Source: Phycisphaeraceae bacterium (lineage in GTDB: Bacteria > Planctomycetota > Phycisphaerae > Phycisphaerales > UBA1924). From it: 64,000 nucleotides of DNA. A program made the translations under genes and the position numbers. Position 1 is the first letter of the stretch. Each line of letters starts with the position of its first letter. Below the pieces are notes generated by a model. The model saw only the letters and a program-made list of their open reading frames with translations. It ran no database searches and was not told the origin of the DNA. Shown one piece after another: positions 63,671 through 64,000 of this stretch. The DNA lies in the NCBI GenBank assembly GCA_020639195.1, contig JACKHB010000005.1, positions 345,287-409,286 of the forward strand, given 5' to 3'.

Positions 63671-64000
63671 CTACCGGGCTTTCTTGTTCCTGCCGGAGGC
63701 TGTGAGCGATATCTCGTGCACAACCGGGCAGCTCTCCCCCTCTCCGCCCTGTGTGCAAGCGTCGAGCGACCGTTTGAGGGCTCTCTCCAAGACCCGCAGC
63801 TCGGAAAGCCGGCGCCGCACATCCGCCAGTCTGTCCGTCAGCATCGCGCGCACCTCCTCTCGAGGGATGTCCCGCCCCTCTCGCAACTCGAGCAAAGCCG
63901 CGATGTCGTCGAGCCTGAATCCTGAGTTCTGGGCGGCACGGATGAACCGCAGCCGCTCCAGCGCGGCGTCCCCGTAAATCCTGTAGCCGGCTGGGCTTCG
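63671..64000 (-). CDS. MerR-family metal-responsive regulator (partial, N-terminus beyond window)
   Basis: The last 109 residues of a MerR-type activator. The visible part begins in the winged-helix wing (SPAGYRIYGDAALERLRFI), continues through GFRLDDIAALLELREG and a long dimerisation helix, and ends with a metal-binding-like loop, C-TQGGEGES-CPVVHEIS. The nine-residue step between these two Cys equals that between Cys117 and Cys126 of MerR, but a Cys at the MerR Cys82 position is absent. Mercury or another thiophilic metal is possible. The DNA-binding helix is outside the window. Confidence 0.82.
   Translation of the reverse strand, partial: RSPAGYRIYGDAALERLRFIRAAQNSGFRLDDIAALLELREGRDIPREEVRAMLTDRLADVRRRLSELRVLERALKRSLDACTQGGEGESCPVVHEISLTASGRNKKAR

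Overview
The window is chromosomal DNA from a high-GC bacterium, most likely a planctomycete and plausibly of the Phycisphaerae. This is inferred from the combined gene set: a fused aroD-aroE gene, type II secretion pseudopilins, TPR-sulfotransferase pairs, a Ser/Thr kinase with a beta-propeller tail, csrA, a long MscK-type channel and a bacterial topoisomerase VI. No rRNA, tRNA, CRISPR array, insertion sequence or phage gene was seen. Genes are dense, with many 4-bp start/stop overlaps and purine-rich ribosome binding sites. Because third codon positions are mostly G or C, very long open frames occur opposite the true genes; these were discarded.

Layout. 1-4.7 kb (minus): a type II secretion/pilus operon, PilZ protein - gspE - gspF - gspG - gspH-like - a further pseudopilin cut by the window edge. 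5.1-6.9 kb: rpsB-tsf. 6.9-10.7 kb: LURP-one-like protein, exported superoxide dismutase, AroD-AroE fusion, small membrane protein. 10.8-12.2 kb (minus): dehydratase - acyl carrier protein - dehydratase. 12.2-16.6 kb: recO, an HDOD-GGDEF regulator, a damaged M16 peptidase gene and a sirtuin. A dense cluster of frame changes at about 14.47-15.12 kb hits the two convergent genes there.

16.7-20.5 kb: S10 carboxypeptidase, a degenerate QueC-like protein, a BioF/KBL-type PLP enzyme and a Dabb lipoprotein. 20.6-27.3 kb: a complete five-gene peptide ABC importer whose second permease carries a large insert. 27.3-28.6 kb: purQ and an MGMT-family gene. 28.6-29.4 kb: no intact gene, but a codon-biased remnant. 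29.4-38.8 kb: MscK-like channel, two paralogous TPR-sulfotransferases and a large secreted alpha/beta hydrolase. 38.8-46.4 kb (minus): adenylate kinase, fusA, O-antigen-ligase-like protein, WecA-like transferase and a YwaF-type membrane protein.

46.8-51.6 kb (minus): a topoisomerase VI operon, subunit B - SMI1/KNR4-ankyrin protein - subunit A. This is the most unusual locus, because the middle gene is translationally coupled to subunit B. 51.8-60.1 kb: ndk, csrA, NifU-like protein, lipoprotein, mnmA, Tat-exported NHL protein, threonine aldolase and several unknowns. 60.2-64 kb: a Ser/Thr kinase with a propeller domain, a truncated second kinase, and a small metal-response unit consisting of a Cys-rich exported protein, a MerR-type operator and a MerR regulator cut by the window end.

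Functional themes are protein export and surface polysaccharide (T2SS, WecA, ligase, sulfotransferases), c-di-GMP-type signalling (PilZ, degenerate GGDEF), peptide scavenging, and nucleic-acid maintenance (recO, topoisomerase VI).
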